Part shown: piece after piece, positions 51,041-63,900 of the stretch
Numbering within the stretch: the first letter of the stretch is position 1
How the letters are laid out: each line of letters starts with the position of its first letter
Assembly (NCBI RefSeq): GCF_964340395.1
Contig: NC_135554.1
Span: forward strand, 372,001 to 436,000
DNA: 64,000 nt
DNA from: Glandiceps talaboti
Lineage: Eukaryota > Hemichordata > Enteropneusta > Spengelidae
Direction of reading: 5' to 3'
Made by a program: the position numbers and the translations under genes
The notes under the pieces: generated by a model
The model's database searches: none
Seen by the model: only the letters and a program-made list of their open reading frames with translations
What the model was told of the DNA's origin: nothing

Positions 51041-51760
51041 GGTGTCTGGTCGTTTCGCCCCATAACCAGTTCGCCCCATTGCTAGTTCGCACCTACTTAG
51101 TTGTTTCGCCCCAGCGGTTTGGTCGCTTCGCCCCATAGGTTTGGTCGTTTCGCCCCATGTGGTAAACAATGGTTATGGGTTAGAATACGCAGTTTTGAGA
51201 CAGTGCTTTCCCACGATCGAAACATTACGGCCACATTCGTAAAACAAATTACGGTATTTTTTCAGTTTACTACGTAGTATCTCCTATTACTAAACCGAGT
51301 AATGATGAAAACCACTGACACGTGCCGTGTTTATAGGTCAACTTGAAGTTGAAGTAGAACCTTAGTCCATGAGTACGGACGATCATTCCGACTTTTTTGC
51401 AATTTTCATTACATGTACATGTAACTTGTCTTTTAATTTCATGATGTCGCCCTATTCTGAAGCAAGTTTGCTTGAAGTTTTACCGCGATCTGGTCGATAC
51501 ACAACTTCGCATCAAAACCATGTACAACCCGTTTATGTTTCAAGGCGAATGGGTAGAGAGAACTCGATCAGTATTTGTTCACTTTATCTGATAGATGCGT
51601 TGCCGACCATTTACAATGGTTTCGGGTTTTTGCGAACGATGCCGAGTTTGTATGAATTTTTATGTCATGTCAACGTAGTTTAGTCGATTGATAGACAGCT
51701 GTCATAGCTTTTTCTATTCGTTGTAATCATTCACACTCCACTGACATAGGCCATGATGGA

Positions 51761-53770
51761 CAAACATGTGTCTATGTCAAGCCTATAGAATGACTACTGT
51801 TACGTCTTTGTGGCCTTGTCGGATCGTTCTCACCTCTTTAGAAACATTGCATTGTAGCAAGCAATTGAATGATGACAACAGACTAACTAGCGGCGAGGTT
51901 GTTGAAAGAAAAAAGTTAATTGCAGCATAGACATTTTGTCTATGATTGAAGCACATACAAGTAACAAAGATTGAAGTAAGATCTTAGACCGCCGAAGACT
52001 GGTCGTAGTTAGTCAAACCATTGAATACAATGAATAATACTTGGGGGGAGACAAAGGTAGTTCAGATGACCCAACCCCCTACCAAGGGGTTTTCTGGACG
52101 ATGCATACCCTATAGCTGTGGGTGTAGGCGCAGTACATACCCCCTACAACGGCGGGTAAGGACAAAGTCATGGGTATGCGCATAGATATTATATATGGTA
52201 TGCGGTATTACTATTAGAATGTTGTGTTATAATTACCCCCTGTATAATTCTCTTCGATCTAATGAAAAAGCGCCCCCTGTTTTGAAAGTCTAGAGAGATT
52301 GTTTTAAAAAACACCCCTTTTTTCTTGAAAAAGGGAACGCGCACGCGGCCCCTTATTGAATGGGAGGGAGCTGTGCCGACATCATCGTGGTGTTTATACT
52401 TCAAACTTTGATCATGAGAACTTCCACTGTGTTTGCTATGACTAATTTGAATGATGAATGTTACCTTACACCATTAGAACATGGAGGTACTAAAGCCCAT
52501 TAGAAATACTGCCCCAGTGCATTGTCTTTTGTCATGTCATTACAGAAATGAACATTCGTCTCGTTTCGGACGGCAAACTCACACGGCAACATAGGAAGAA
52601 GTATGTGAAATTACAACAAAAGATATTCGCACTATGGGACGCATATATTAACCGAACGAAAACAGCAAATCAACTTCTCAAAGGATGTGCTTACTTAAAC
52701 GGACCCGTCTAGTAACAATGTGAAAACCAATCGAACAATGATTTGTTTTGTTAATTTGGATTGTAGTGATGTAAATAGTAAAAGTTGTAAAACTTCTTTC
52801 TTTTGTTCATTTGGATTGTAATGATGAAATTGTAAATAGTTAAACTGTTTTCTTTTGTTCATTCACTGTAAACTGTTTCTCAGTCAATAAAATAATCTTT
52901 TTTTCATTCACTGTAAACTGTTTCTTAGTCAATAATTGTTCATTCAGTAAGTATTAGACAGACCATAATACAAATTCTTATTATGGTCTGAGCTTATACT
53001 ACGGCGTGATTGGTTCAAGCGAAGTCTTTGTATCAAAATTTAAATTTTCAGCTACGCATTAATACAGTATGTTTGGAATGTTCTTGCAAGAAGTGATATT
53101 TTCATTTGAATTTAAATGGTTCAAAGGAAACAGTGCTTGTCATATGACGTGGTAAAGTGTTTGGGTGGGAATAAATAGTGTCGTTAAATTGTATCTAAGT
53201 CTTGAGTAGTTTTGATGCATGCAAATTGAGTGCTGAGAATGAGTGGGTTATAGCTAGCTCTCTAATCGCCTGAAATCCGGGCATCTGATTGGCCAAGTGG
53301 GTCTAGCCGTAGTAAAACAGTTTCTGTTGATCGAAGGCTAAAATGTCATAACATTGTTACAATATTATTTTATGGTATAAAATATACACAAGACCCTTGT
53401 GTACATCGCGTGAATGTTAAGAAGTATCTGCGTTTCTGACCAAAAAATTGGGTACGACAAAAAATATAACGTTGTGACGCAAGAGTCGCTTCCACCGTAC
53501 AACTTCAAGGGGTAATGATCGAACTGGTAGACCACCGATTAACACATCGAACAATAGGAGTTTCTAATCTGTTTTTTTTTTTCATTGTCTGTGGTGTAAA
53601 CGTAGACTTCTCCAAGTCGCTAGGCTAATTATTTGCACATTAAACAAAAATCAAAACTGCCACCGTCCTAATAAATCCCGGGCCTAACACACCCTAATCT
53701 GTAATCATAAATCTGAAAAATCAGTCACTGGTTGCTGTAACATTGTAACAACGTAAATTTTGAAAGAAAA
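51761..53770. other. interior of the large foldback
   Basis: Non-repetitive within the window apart from a short tandem duplication at about 52,785-52,930 (tttttgttcatttggattgtaatgatg-like and cattcactgtaaactgtttc). No gene was recognised. Confidence 0.5.
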
Positions 53771-55072
53771 AAATACCGCCAATGGCGTTGTAGCACAACT
53801 GTACAGTTTTTAAAAATATTTATCCATATGGTAGTCCATACTAACAGTAAGTGGTCATTTGTTGAATGACTATCCAGTTGCCTATCCAACCATGTTGCTA
53901 TCTTTACGATATATGCTATCATTTGGCTGTTGCTATGGGCGTGGTCATGTTGTTAGATATATTTGCATACATTTTTGTATGTTTTTGTTCAATTGTGTAT
54001 GAATTCCTGATATTATCTTTGCAATATACGTGATTATTTGGCTGTTTCTATGGGCGTGGTCTTGTTGCTAGGCATATTTACATATATTTTTTGAATGTTT
54101 ATTCAATTATCTATTAATCCCCGTTGTTATCTTTGCAATATATGTGATCATTTGGCTGTTGCTATGGGCGTGGTCTTGTTGCTAGGCACATTTGCATACA
54201 TTTTTTGAATGTTTATTCATTTGTCTTTCTATTCCTGTTATCTTTGCAATATACGTGCTTATTTGGCTGTTGCTATGGGCGGGGTCTTGTTGCTAGGCAA
54301 ATTTACATACATTTTTTGAATGTTTATTCAATTGTCTATTAATCCCTGTTGTTATCTTTGTGAAATACATGACCGTTTGGCTGTTGCTATGGGCGTTGTC
54401 ATGGTTGCTAGGGTATTTGCATACATTTTTTGAATGTTTACTCATTTGCCTACCAGATGATGTTGTTATTTGACCAAAATATACTGCCATTTAGTCGTTG
54501 CTAAGGGCGTGGTCATGGTCGCTAGGGCCAATTTTGTCAAAATGTTTTGAAGAAAATCTGCAGAATAACACTTTCAGAAACATCTCACCAAGTTTCAGAC
54601 TAGGTGACCAAGTACTTTTTGAGATATAAGTTTTTGACCAAAAATGAACATTTTTACACCTAATTTGCATATCACTCATGGAATCATTGTATGCTTAATA
54701 TTTCTTCGTCCATACATCCCTAGATACATTCCCATTAAATTTCATCCCAATCTGCTCAGTAGTTTTGGAATTATAGGTTTTTAACCAAAAAGACACATTT
54801 TTAGCCCTAATTTGCATATCACTGATGGAATCATCATGTCATGAACAAATCTTACTTTACACCCCTTTAAGAATGTTCCCACCAAATTTCGCACCAATCT
54901 GCCCAGTAGTTTCTGGGTTTAAGTTTTTTGACCAAAAATCACATTTTTTGACCCAAATCACACACCTGTGATGCGATCATTTTGATTTGAACAATTTCCC
55001 AACTAGACACCTAAGGTAATGGACCCACCAAATATCATGGCAATCAGTTCAGCAGTTTTTGACTTTAAGTTG

Positions 55073-55113
<41 letters not shown>

Positions 55114-55191
55114 CCACACACACACACAGACAGACAGACAGACGCCGGGCGATCCCTATAGCACTACTGAACCTCAGTTCAGTTGTGCTAA
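53771..55191 (+). mobile_element. family A repeat, full length (A9)
   Basis: Starts aaaaaaataccgccaatggc, with about five core units, later blocks, (ca)n/(acag)n at 55,075-55,142, and end cctcagttcagttgtgctaa then aaa. It is very similar to A10, which suggests recent activity or local duplication. Confidence 0.85.
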
Positions 55192-55756
55192 AAATCTGGG
55201 CATAGAAATTGGAAAAGAAATAGTATAAGTATATAATAAACGCAAAAAAATTGACCAGTCTCACTAAACTAAATTTTCACCAATGTATCTATACTTTGAC
55301 CATAGACACTTTGAATGCGACTGCACTGAACGCACTTGTGTACAAGCACAGATAAAGGATACATAAATTCGTAACGCCTTTTGTTTCAAGGTGTGAATGG
55401 GCATCGATACACATCTGTACACTTATAAATCTTTCCGAGGAACTCCACAAAGCTCATGTTTCAAACTTTATTTTGAACTAAAAAAGCAAGTAAGGCTTTT
55501 TGCGGAACAAGAAACACATGATTTTTGAAATCGATGCAATCGGTGTTCTACGTCTGGTTGTAAAAGACCTAAAAGAAAATGTGTCGATGTTATCGGTGTT
55601 CTACGTCTTGTTAAAAGACCAAAAAGAAAAAGCGTTAATGGGCCAGAACAATATGTGACAAAGGTGTTACGTTTCTGTTCTATATCCTTCGCCGATAATA
55701 GATCCGCGTGATGACGGCAAAACCCTGTTTATCATATCTTAGTACGATCGATGTCT
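55192..55756. other. interior of the large foldback, right side
   Basis: No match elsewhere in the window. An imperfect local duplication (atcggtgttctacgtc at about 55,540 and 55,597) is present. No gene was seen. Confidence 0.5.
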
Positions 55757-55807
55757 CCATCATGGCCTATGTCAATGGAGTGTGAATGATTACAAAGAAT
55801 AGAAAAA

Positions 55808-57126
55808 TACCGCCAATGGCGTTGTAGCACAACTGTAGTTTTTAAAAATGTTTATCCATATGCTAGTCTATGCTAACAATAGGTGTTTATTTGCTGAATA
55901 ACTATCCAGTTGCCTATCCAACCATGTTATTATCTTTACGATAAATGCTATCATTTGGCTGTTGCTATGGGCGTGGTCATGTTGTTAGATATATTTGCAT
56001 ACATTTGTGTATGTTTTTGTTCACTTGTGTATGAATTCCTGATATTGTCTTTGCAATATACGTGATCATTTGGTTGTTGCTATGGGCGTGGTCTTGTTGC
56101 TAGGAAAATTTACATACATTTTTTGAATGTTTATTTAATTGTCTATTAAACCCTGTTGTTATCTTTGTGAAATACACCACCGTTTGGCTGTTGCTATGGG
56201 CGTGGTCATGGTTACTAGGGTATTTGCATACATTTTTTGAATGTTAATTCATCTGTCTTTCTATTCCTGTTGTTATCTTTGCAATATACGTGATTATTTG
56301 GCTGTTGTTATGGGCGTGGTCTTGTTGCTATGCAAATTTACATACATTTTTTGGATGTTTATTCAATTATCTATTAAACCCTGTTGTTATCTTTGTGAAA
56401 TACACCACCGTTTGGCTGTTGCTATGGGCGTGGTCATGGTTGCTAGGGTATTTGCATACATTTTTTGAATGTTTACTCACTTGCTTACCAGATGATGTTG
56501 TTATTTGACCAAAATATGCTGCCATTTGGTTGTTGCTAAGGGCGTGGTCATGGTCGCTAGGGCCAATTTTGTCAAAATGTTTTTAAGAAAATCTGCAGAA
56601 TAACAGTTTCAGAAACATCTCGCCAAGTTTCAGACTAATTGACCAAGTACTTTTTGAGATATAAGTTTTTGACCAAAAATGAACATTTTTACACCTAATT
56701 TGCATATCACTCATGGAATCATGGTAAGCTTAACATTTCTTCGTCCATACATCCCTAGATACATTCTCATTAAATTTCAGCCCAATCTGCTCAGTAGTTT
56801 TAGAATTATAGATTTTTAACCAAAAAGACACATTTTTAGCCCTAATTTGCATATCACTGATGGAATCATCCCGTCATGAACAAATCTTACTTTACACCAC
56901 CTTAAGAATGTTCCCACCAAATTTCGCACCAATCTGCCCAGTAGTTTCTGAGTTTAAGTTTTTTGACCAAAAATCACATTTTTTTACCCAAATCACACAC
57001 CTGTGATGCGATCATTCTGATTTGAACAATTTCCCAACTAGACACCCAAAGTAATGGACCCACCAAATATAATGGCAATCGGTTCAGCGGTTTTTGACTT
57101 TAAGTTGTTTACACACACACACACAT

Positions 57127-57185
<59 letters not shown>

Positions 57186-57232
57186 GACGCCGGGCGATCC
57201 CTATAGCACTACTGAACAAGTTCAGTTGTGCT
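55808..57232 (+). mobile_element. family A repeat, full length with defined ends (A10)
   Basis: This copy interrupts the foldback right arm, so its limits are fixed by comparison with the intact left arm: first bases taccgccaatggcgttgtag, last bases cagttgtgct, flanked on each side by AAAAA (55,803-55,807 and 57,233-57,237) where the empty site has AAAAA once. It contains about six ~115-bp core units, and (ca)n at 57,111-57,181. The 3' hairpin here is short (ctgaacaagttcag). Confidence 0.9.
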
Positions 57233-57889
57233 AAAAAGCTATGACAGCTGTCTATCAATCGACTAAACTACGTCGACATGACATAAAAATTCATACAAAC
57301 TCGGTATCGTTCGCAAAAACCCGAAACCATTGTAAATGGTTGGCAACGCATCTATCAGATAAAGTTAACAAGTTCTCTCTACCCATGAAACGTAACGGGT
57401 TGTACATGGTTCTGATGCGAGGTTGTGTATGAATCGACCAGATCGCGGTAAAACTTCAAGCAAACTTGCTTCAGAATAGGGCGACATCATGAAATTAAAA
57501 GACAAGTTACATGTACATGTAATGAAAATTGCAAAAAAGTCGGAATGATCGTCCGTACTCATGGTCTAAGGTTCTACTTCAACTTCAAGTTGACCTATAA
57601 ACACGGCACGTGTCAGTGGTTTTCATCATTACTCGGTTTAGTAATAGGAGATACTACGTAGTAAACTGAAAAAATACCGTAATTTGTTTTACGAATGTGG
57701 CCGTAATGTTTCGATCGTGGGAAAGCACTGTCTCAAAACTGAGTATTCTAACCCATAACCATTGTTTACCACATGGGGCGAAACGACCAAACCTATGGGG
57801 CGAAATGACCAAACCGCTGGGGCGAAACGACTAAGTAGGTGCGAACTGGCAATGGGGCGAACTGGTTATGGGGCGAAACGACCTGTAAC

Positions 57890-58027
57890 CCCCCCCCAGA
57901 CCATCCCCACAAACTTTCAGATTGATCTGCTCAATAAAGCCAGGTTTTGGAGTTTAAGTTGTCCACACACACACACACACACCATGCCTATAACACTATA
58001 ATTGAAGTGTATCAGTTCATTAAAAAG
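57890..58027 (+). mobile_element. family A copy A8, right part
   Basis: Continues the copy interrupted at 51,040: accatccccacaaactttca, (ac)n, accatgcctataacactata, and a degraded end ttcattaaaaag. Confidence 0.65.
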
Positions 58028-58865
58028 TGATATGAGCACCAAAAATAATGAATGACTTGCATGTTTAATGGTTCTGCATTATCTATACACATGATCTAAA
58101 TTGCATTAGCCATACAAAAGGGGTGCTTCACACTGCAAAATATAGTCGGACTGTCCACTCCTGGGCCACTACTATAAGTATCAGTCTGACCAAAAAGTAC
58201 TGTGTGAAAATGTTAGAGCGGTCTAAGTTCGACTTTGTATAGTCCAGACCGAAAAGGCTGACTAAGCCCGGACAGTAATATAATCCGGACCAGATTTGTC
58301 AATGTGAAGGCAATTAGAGTGGACTAGGTCCTAAATCACACCCTCACTGATGACCTAAGGTGTTCGTGGTGATGAAAAATCAATACCATCCAGTTATCAC
58401 ACCTCGTACGTGTGAGGAAAGTAATGACAGTACGTGTGTTTTACCCAAAATTGATACAATGCCAGAAACACGTAACCTATTATGGCCATGTCATTTGATA
58501 ACTGACGCATGAGAAACATAATTCCTTCATTTATAGGGTATCGGAATCGAGAGGGGGTAAGAGTCAATTTAGTTTTGCGTGCGTCAGAATTGCAATAAGG
58601 ATTTTTAATTCATACTAAAATAGAATCAAACGCGGTAGTACCATTTTACTAGTTTTGCATGTTTATTTGAGCCATCAAAATCAACGTGTACAAATTCCAG
58701 AAACGTTAGCAGTGCAAATAAAAAACAACAGAAACAACTTGAAGACTATAATAACATGATAACTGGTAAATATAATTTCCTGGTGAAAGTATGTTTTGCA
58801 GAGACAGTAAAATGTTTTACAATTTGAATGCAGTATAAGTTTATTGTTTCCATTATTCAGGGTAT
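58028..58865. other. intron, no clear feature
   Basis: No gene recognised. 58,130-58,350 has repeated short motifs around tagtc(c)gga and gtgtgaa that may be a decayed small element. Confidence 0.4.
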
Positions 58866-59690
58866 GTTCTAAGGTACCATAAACCCGGAAGTAGATTGGC
58901 GACGCATCAAAATTAGGTCGATATGCAAATTTCAACAGCCTCTCCATACATCATTCACAATGAAAAAAAAATCACTGCGAACACTGACCTTGCTGGTGAC
59001 CGCCCTGCAGTAAGCATTGTAGTGTTTGCTGTGATTTTAATGTTTTTTCTTGTTTTTGTGCTATTTTCTTCCAATGTTTAACTGGAAGCACGCTCTAAAG
59101 TTCCTGCTGAGCAAACTCAAATAGACGAGATCAAGCTGAAAACATTACTGAGATACAATGTCAGGGTACCACCCGTTTCAAAGTGATGCATGCATGCATT
59201 TCTACTTTTGTCAATTTTGATGGGATTGGGGTACCTCTGAACTTTTCTTGGGTCCTGAAAGCTCCATAATTATTGCTAGAGTTAGGAAATATCTGATCTT
59301 TTGGCAGGTAAGGCATAATTTAACAGAAAAATCCACCCAACTTTGTGATTCAGATCTGAATTGCTTCCATCTATTTGTGTTACCGTTACAGGAATTGTAG
59401 CGGTTGCTTCCAGTTAAACATCAGAAAGAAAAAAGGACAAAAACAAAAGAAAAAACCTCTCAAAATCACAACAAATGCTAAAGTTATTGCACCTTTATAT
59501 TTAGGGTAGACGACGCTGTGACTCTGGAATACGACACTTGATCCATTTTTGTCACAAATGAAGTCAAAAATAACGAACTATCATTTTTAGCAATTTACAG
59601 CAGACTATATTTTGCCGTGTGAAGCCCCTATAATTGCTACAAAGTGTCTGCAATATGTAAGTATTAGCTCAATTTTGATGGTCTACCCTG
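58866..59690. mobile_element. small inverted-repeat element (MITE-like)
   Basis: Tips CAGGGTA near 58,859 and TACCCTG near 59,685. Internal inverted arms at about 59,025-59,095 (gtgattttaatgttttttct, gtttaactggaagca) and 59,400-59,480 are complementary. No target duplication is certain, and no ORF was recognised. Confidence 0.5.
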
Positions 59691-62440
59691 TAAGTCAAGG
59701 AAAAGGTCAATGGTCACTCCTACAAGAATGCTTGCATGTGATTATATGGGGTTAAACACTTGAATAGAGTCTATGTATTGAAGTTTTTTAGTTACACTAG
59801 TTATCTGTGTTTACATGTAAACTGTCGGCCAATAAACACAGTTTGGTACGGTCGATTCACTGTACGTACTGCTCTTTATTACATATGTACCATTGTGTAT
59901 GTTGATGTACAGTCAAAAATAAAACCGGTATTTTCACTGATGGCTATGCAAATAAGATAAATTGAGATAAAATAGATCCAAAAGTAAAACCAATTCCTGA
60001 TGAAAATAAGCAAATAAATGCATTTTTTAATGCACATACGTGTCTATCCTGTCGTTACACACTTTTTGAACAATTTTTTGTTGGTTCCTAAGGTATTTCA
60101 CTATTTTTCTAGTCTATCAGCTAGCCCTCGGATGTTCTTCCGATAAAATACGACACACAGCCGAACAACGCTATCGAGGATGGAACATCCGAGGTCTAGC
60201 GAATGTCATCAGGATATAAATAACTGCCAATCAGAGAACCGTATTAGCGACAAGCACAAACAGAGGGCAATAGCTAAATTTTCATGCATATTCATCTTTA
60301 AATAAGGAGGGGCTTGTAAAAATAACCACCAATGCGTTAACTAAAATGTGTGAATGACAACGTCTACACACTCATCAAACACAATTACCATAAACTGATA
60401 AGACATAGTAATGACATAAATGTGTTTGTCAACACCTGCATGCAGAGATTGAATATATTAAAGTATATATATACATATATGGCCCAACCCACCGCTTATC
60501 GTAATCTCAATGGAATGTCCGGTCTGAAAATGACATTCGCTAAACTGTTCGGGCAAGCCCTCACATGCGACCTTCGTTCGCTTATAGTTATAGCATCGAA
60601 AGGAAGCCCGAACGTCTAGCAGCAAGACTACTATTTTTCTTGACTATCGCAAGTTCTGAGGTATCAAATAACTATGCAAATTAGTGCCTTACCTATCAAA
60701 TAACTATGCAAATTAACAAGGTATTTTCACTGTTGATTATGCAAATGAGTAAACAACCTTTCGAACTACTTTATGTTTGTAAATATTGCCGGCGACCACT
60801 ACTTTACATGTAATATTGTTATATAGAAGATACTTCGGAGGATTCTGAACATAACGATTTGTTTAATTTGAATTATTTTGAACTTTCTGAGAGTGAATTT
60901 TATTATGATCAACAACAAAATAAATCTGACTCGAGGCGAAATTTGCATATCAATACTTATTGTTGTTGACAACCAATCATCGCTCATAATTCACGTCTCT
61001 GACCTCTGAATGACATGAGCTAGTGACCTGATACATATTCATGTGAATATCCCTTCCCCACCTGCATTTTATTGCGTTTTTGGTGTACATATGTAATAAT
61101 AACAGAACCCCATGGCCTCGCCAATAAACCGAATCACGAGTGAAAATAACTTCTGTATGCCCTACTGTCCGTTGCAAGGATATGGGGTTCTGTCATATAA
61201 CTTCACCCGCACGCCTTTATGGCCGAGGCATGCCTCGCCTTGCTTACGCGAGTTGTCTTCATTCTAGTTCACTGTCACTCCGAGTCCAAATTATACGACA
61301 ATATAGAATTAATCACAAGTTACATGTTATCTGGAAACATCAAACTTTTATAGTGGGTCTGAAGTGTGATTTTAGTGAGTACCAAGAACTCCAGCGTTAA
61401 CTGGCTGTGGAAAATCGCCCGGTCGAACAAGGCCAGCTTCAACTTCCGGTTCAAATCAGTCATTTTCTACCGAAAATTCTTGAACGGTCCGGACCGTTAC
61501 ACAACGATCCTACTAAATTTACTTGCCATGGTTATTTAAAACACATAAAAATCCATCTTTTTTTGTGAAATTTGTAAACTTTCCGGTTCGTATTGAGGAA
61601 ACTATGAGCGAAAAACTGGGTCGAAATTTCAGGGCCTCCATTATGTGCCCCGAATTCGTCGGAAAATCGGTATTCCTAAATGTAATGCCAAAATTTATTT
61701 TGCTGGCACAAAAGAAGAGATCTCAGTTGAGGTTTAGGCATTTTCAGTATCTAAAATGGTGGACTCTAGTGAAAGTTACGGTGAGTTGAAAATACCGAAA
61801 AATAAGGCCCGTGAGCAGCCATTCAAAGTGTCGCTGTCTAGCTGGAGGATTGCGGACTGGCTGATTATGTAGAAGGGGTGCAAAATTTGGATTTGAAGTT
61901 TACAACCCTGTTTCGAACAAACACTTGTCATTTGGGTGCACAATGCGTAGAATTATGACTATAGCACATATTACATTGCTTGTTTGACGTCAATAGTGTC
62001 TTTTGAAAAGTGGCAGTTTACTTAAAGTCTCGTGGACTGATTTCCAATATGGCCTCGGTCACAATGCTCATTAACATATTCATTTTTTTGTTAAATTACT
62101 AAAAAAAAATCATAAAAAATAGAAAAGAAGATGTGCTGACTTGAAATTAACAAATCTGAGTAAGCTACCCCTGCGCATCAACACACCAGATATCAAAGCA
62201 ATCTGACAAGTAGTATTTGAGGATATGATGAAAATATCATTTTTTGAAAAAAAGTCATAAAAAATTGAAAATGGCACAGATCAACTTGGCATGAACAAAT
62301 CTGAATAGCCTCCCCCCAGGGAACATGCACACCAAATATTGAAGAATTCTGACTGTCACTTTCGGAGAAGATGATGAAAATATAAAAAGTTGACAGACAC
62401 CAATGATTCACCTATACTCTATACCTTAATACCAACATAT
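59691..62440. other. intron, largely unclassified
   Basis: No exon with b561 or DOMON motifs found. A palindrome at about 60,126-60,196 (cctcggatgttc...gaacatccgagg) and a tandem duplication of ttacctatcaaataactatg at about 60,690 are the only structures seen. From about 62,180 repeats of the gatgaaaatat type lead into the next features. Confidence 0.4.
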
Positions 62441-62580
62441 ACCTAAAGCTGCGCTTTCAGCTTTTGCTGACAGCGGAGCTAAAAAGTTGACGGACATACC
62501 AATGATTCACCTACCTCAATACCCACCTATACCTAAAGCTACGCTTTCAGCTTTCGCTGACAGCGGAGCTAATAATATGT
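62441..62580 (+). mobile_element. two hairpin 3' ends with CTAA
   Basis: Two successive blocks, gctttcagcttttgctgaca then gcggagctaa at about 62,451-62,484, and the same with tttcgctgaca at about 62,540-62,573. Each has a small stem-loop (TCAGC...GCTGA) a few bases before CTAA, like the ends of families A and B. Confidence 0.55.
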
Positions 62581-62599
62581 GTCTGTGTTTTGATTTTAT

Positions 62600-62825
62600 G
62601 AATTAAATATTGATCTTTAACTACAAATATGGCTGCCATTTCGACAAGTTTGCACATATCAAAAAAACAAGTTGACATGCATATGTCTCATATGTCACCT
62701 TTGGTCTGAGAAATGACGTATTACAAACAAACACACAGAACAACTGATGAACAGATGGATAGACTGACGAACAGACTGATGGATGGAGCCCATTGCAGTA
62801 GCGTCCTCCTTGAAAGGACTAATAA
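62600..62825 (+). repeat. relative of the ~190-bp units, ending ggactaa
   Basis: Contains tacaaatatggctgccattt, tgacatgcatatgtctcata, then gatggata/gacgaacagactgatg microsatellite-like DNA, and ends gaaaggactaataa. It is similar to 32,380-32,745. Confidence 0.6.
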
Positions 62826-63180
62826 ACCAATCACATTCAACCTCTCATAAGTTAAAAACATTGCTACTCACAATAAACCAATCACATTCTACTCTCATAA
62901 CTTATAAACATTGCTACTCACAATAAACCAATCACATTCTACCTCTCATAAGTTATAAACATTGTTACTCACAATAAACCAATCATATTGTACCTCTCAC
63001 AACTTATAAACATTGCTACTCATAATAAACCAATCACATTCTACTCTCATAACTTATAAACATTGCTACTCACAATAAACCAATTACATTCTACCTCTCA
63101 TAACTTATAAACATTGCTACTCACAATAAACCAATCACATTCTACTCTCATAACTTATAAACATTGCTACTCACAATAAA
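62822..63180. repeat. ~50-bp minisatellite, second block
   Basis: About seven units of aataaaccaatcacattcta then c(ct)ctcataacttataaac and attgctactcac. They are more uniform than at 49,655. The array continues at 63,901 after an insertion. Confidence 0.9.
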
Positions 63181-63900
63181 CATTGAAAATGACATAGTCC
63201 CCCGCAATGATTGGGTTTTACGGAACTGGCAGTTTATGTTGTCATTTTCAAACCTGGTTTATGTTGTTTGGCCTCATATGGTTGTTTTTGATATCACTAC
63301 TCTGTTCAAGCATGTCTGAGTTATGGCTTTGGACATGGACAATTCACAAACAAAATGGCTGCCAGGCAGCCATATTGGATTGTATCAAGACAACAATGGA
63401 TATGCACATGTATGTCATAGAAGACTGCGCTAATACCAACTTTGAATGAGATCTGTTCAAGCATGTCTGAGTTATGGCTTTGGACATGGAAAATTCGCAA
63501 ACAAAATGGCTGCAAGGCAGCCATATTGGATTGCATCACAACAACAATGAATATACACATGTATGTCATATAACACTGTTAAATAGCAACTTTGAATGAG
63601 ATCTGTTCACGCATATCTAAGTTAATGGCTTTGGACAGGGAAAATTCACAAACAAAATGGCTGCTAGGCGGCCATATTGGATTGTATCATAGAACAAATT
63701 GACGTGCATATGTATGCCATAGTATGTTGCCCCTGTATCAAGTTTGAAAAAAATCGGTCCAGGCATCTCCAAGAAACGGCTGTGGACGGACGGACGGACG
63801 GACGGACAGACGCACGGACAGACGGAACCCAATCCATTAATCCACCTAACATGGACAAACCAAAGTCATGAAAAAAATATCACTTAAAATAATTGACTAA
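63181..63900 (+). mobile_element. family B repeat inside the 50-bp minisatellite (B4)
   Basis: Starts cattgaaaatgacatagtcc then cccgc, has about three ~150-bp units, and an (acgg)n tract at 63,786-63,826. It ends at aataattgactaa, directly followed by the rest of an interrupted minisatellite unit (ccaatcacat). The last ~60 bp differ from copies B1 and B3 and lack their hairpin, so the insertion may be composite. Confidence 0.75.

Larger units (their letters stand above)
51046..57885. mobile_element. large foldback element, arms about 700 bp
   Basis: The left arm 51,046-51,760 and the right arm (55,757-55,807 plus 57,238-57,885) are reverse complements. The tips are tggtcgtttcgccccataac on the left and its complement on the right. 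The first ~130 bp repeat a ggttt/ggtcgtttcgcccc motif about six times. The right arm is interrupted by family A copy A10. The ~4-kb middle (51,761-55,756) holds family A copy A9 and sequence without a recognisable transposase, so the element is probably non-autonomous. Confidence 0.85.

Noticed and set aside
58681-58947. 88-codon minus-strand frame as a gene
   Set aside because: It overlaps the end of a small inverted-repeat element and shows no recognisable domain.
62193-62411. 72-codon minus-strand frame with hydrophobic start
   Set aside because: It lies in a region of repeated gatgaaaatat blocks; no motif and no splice sites in phase.
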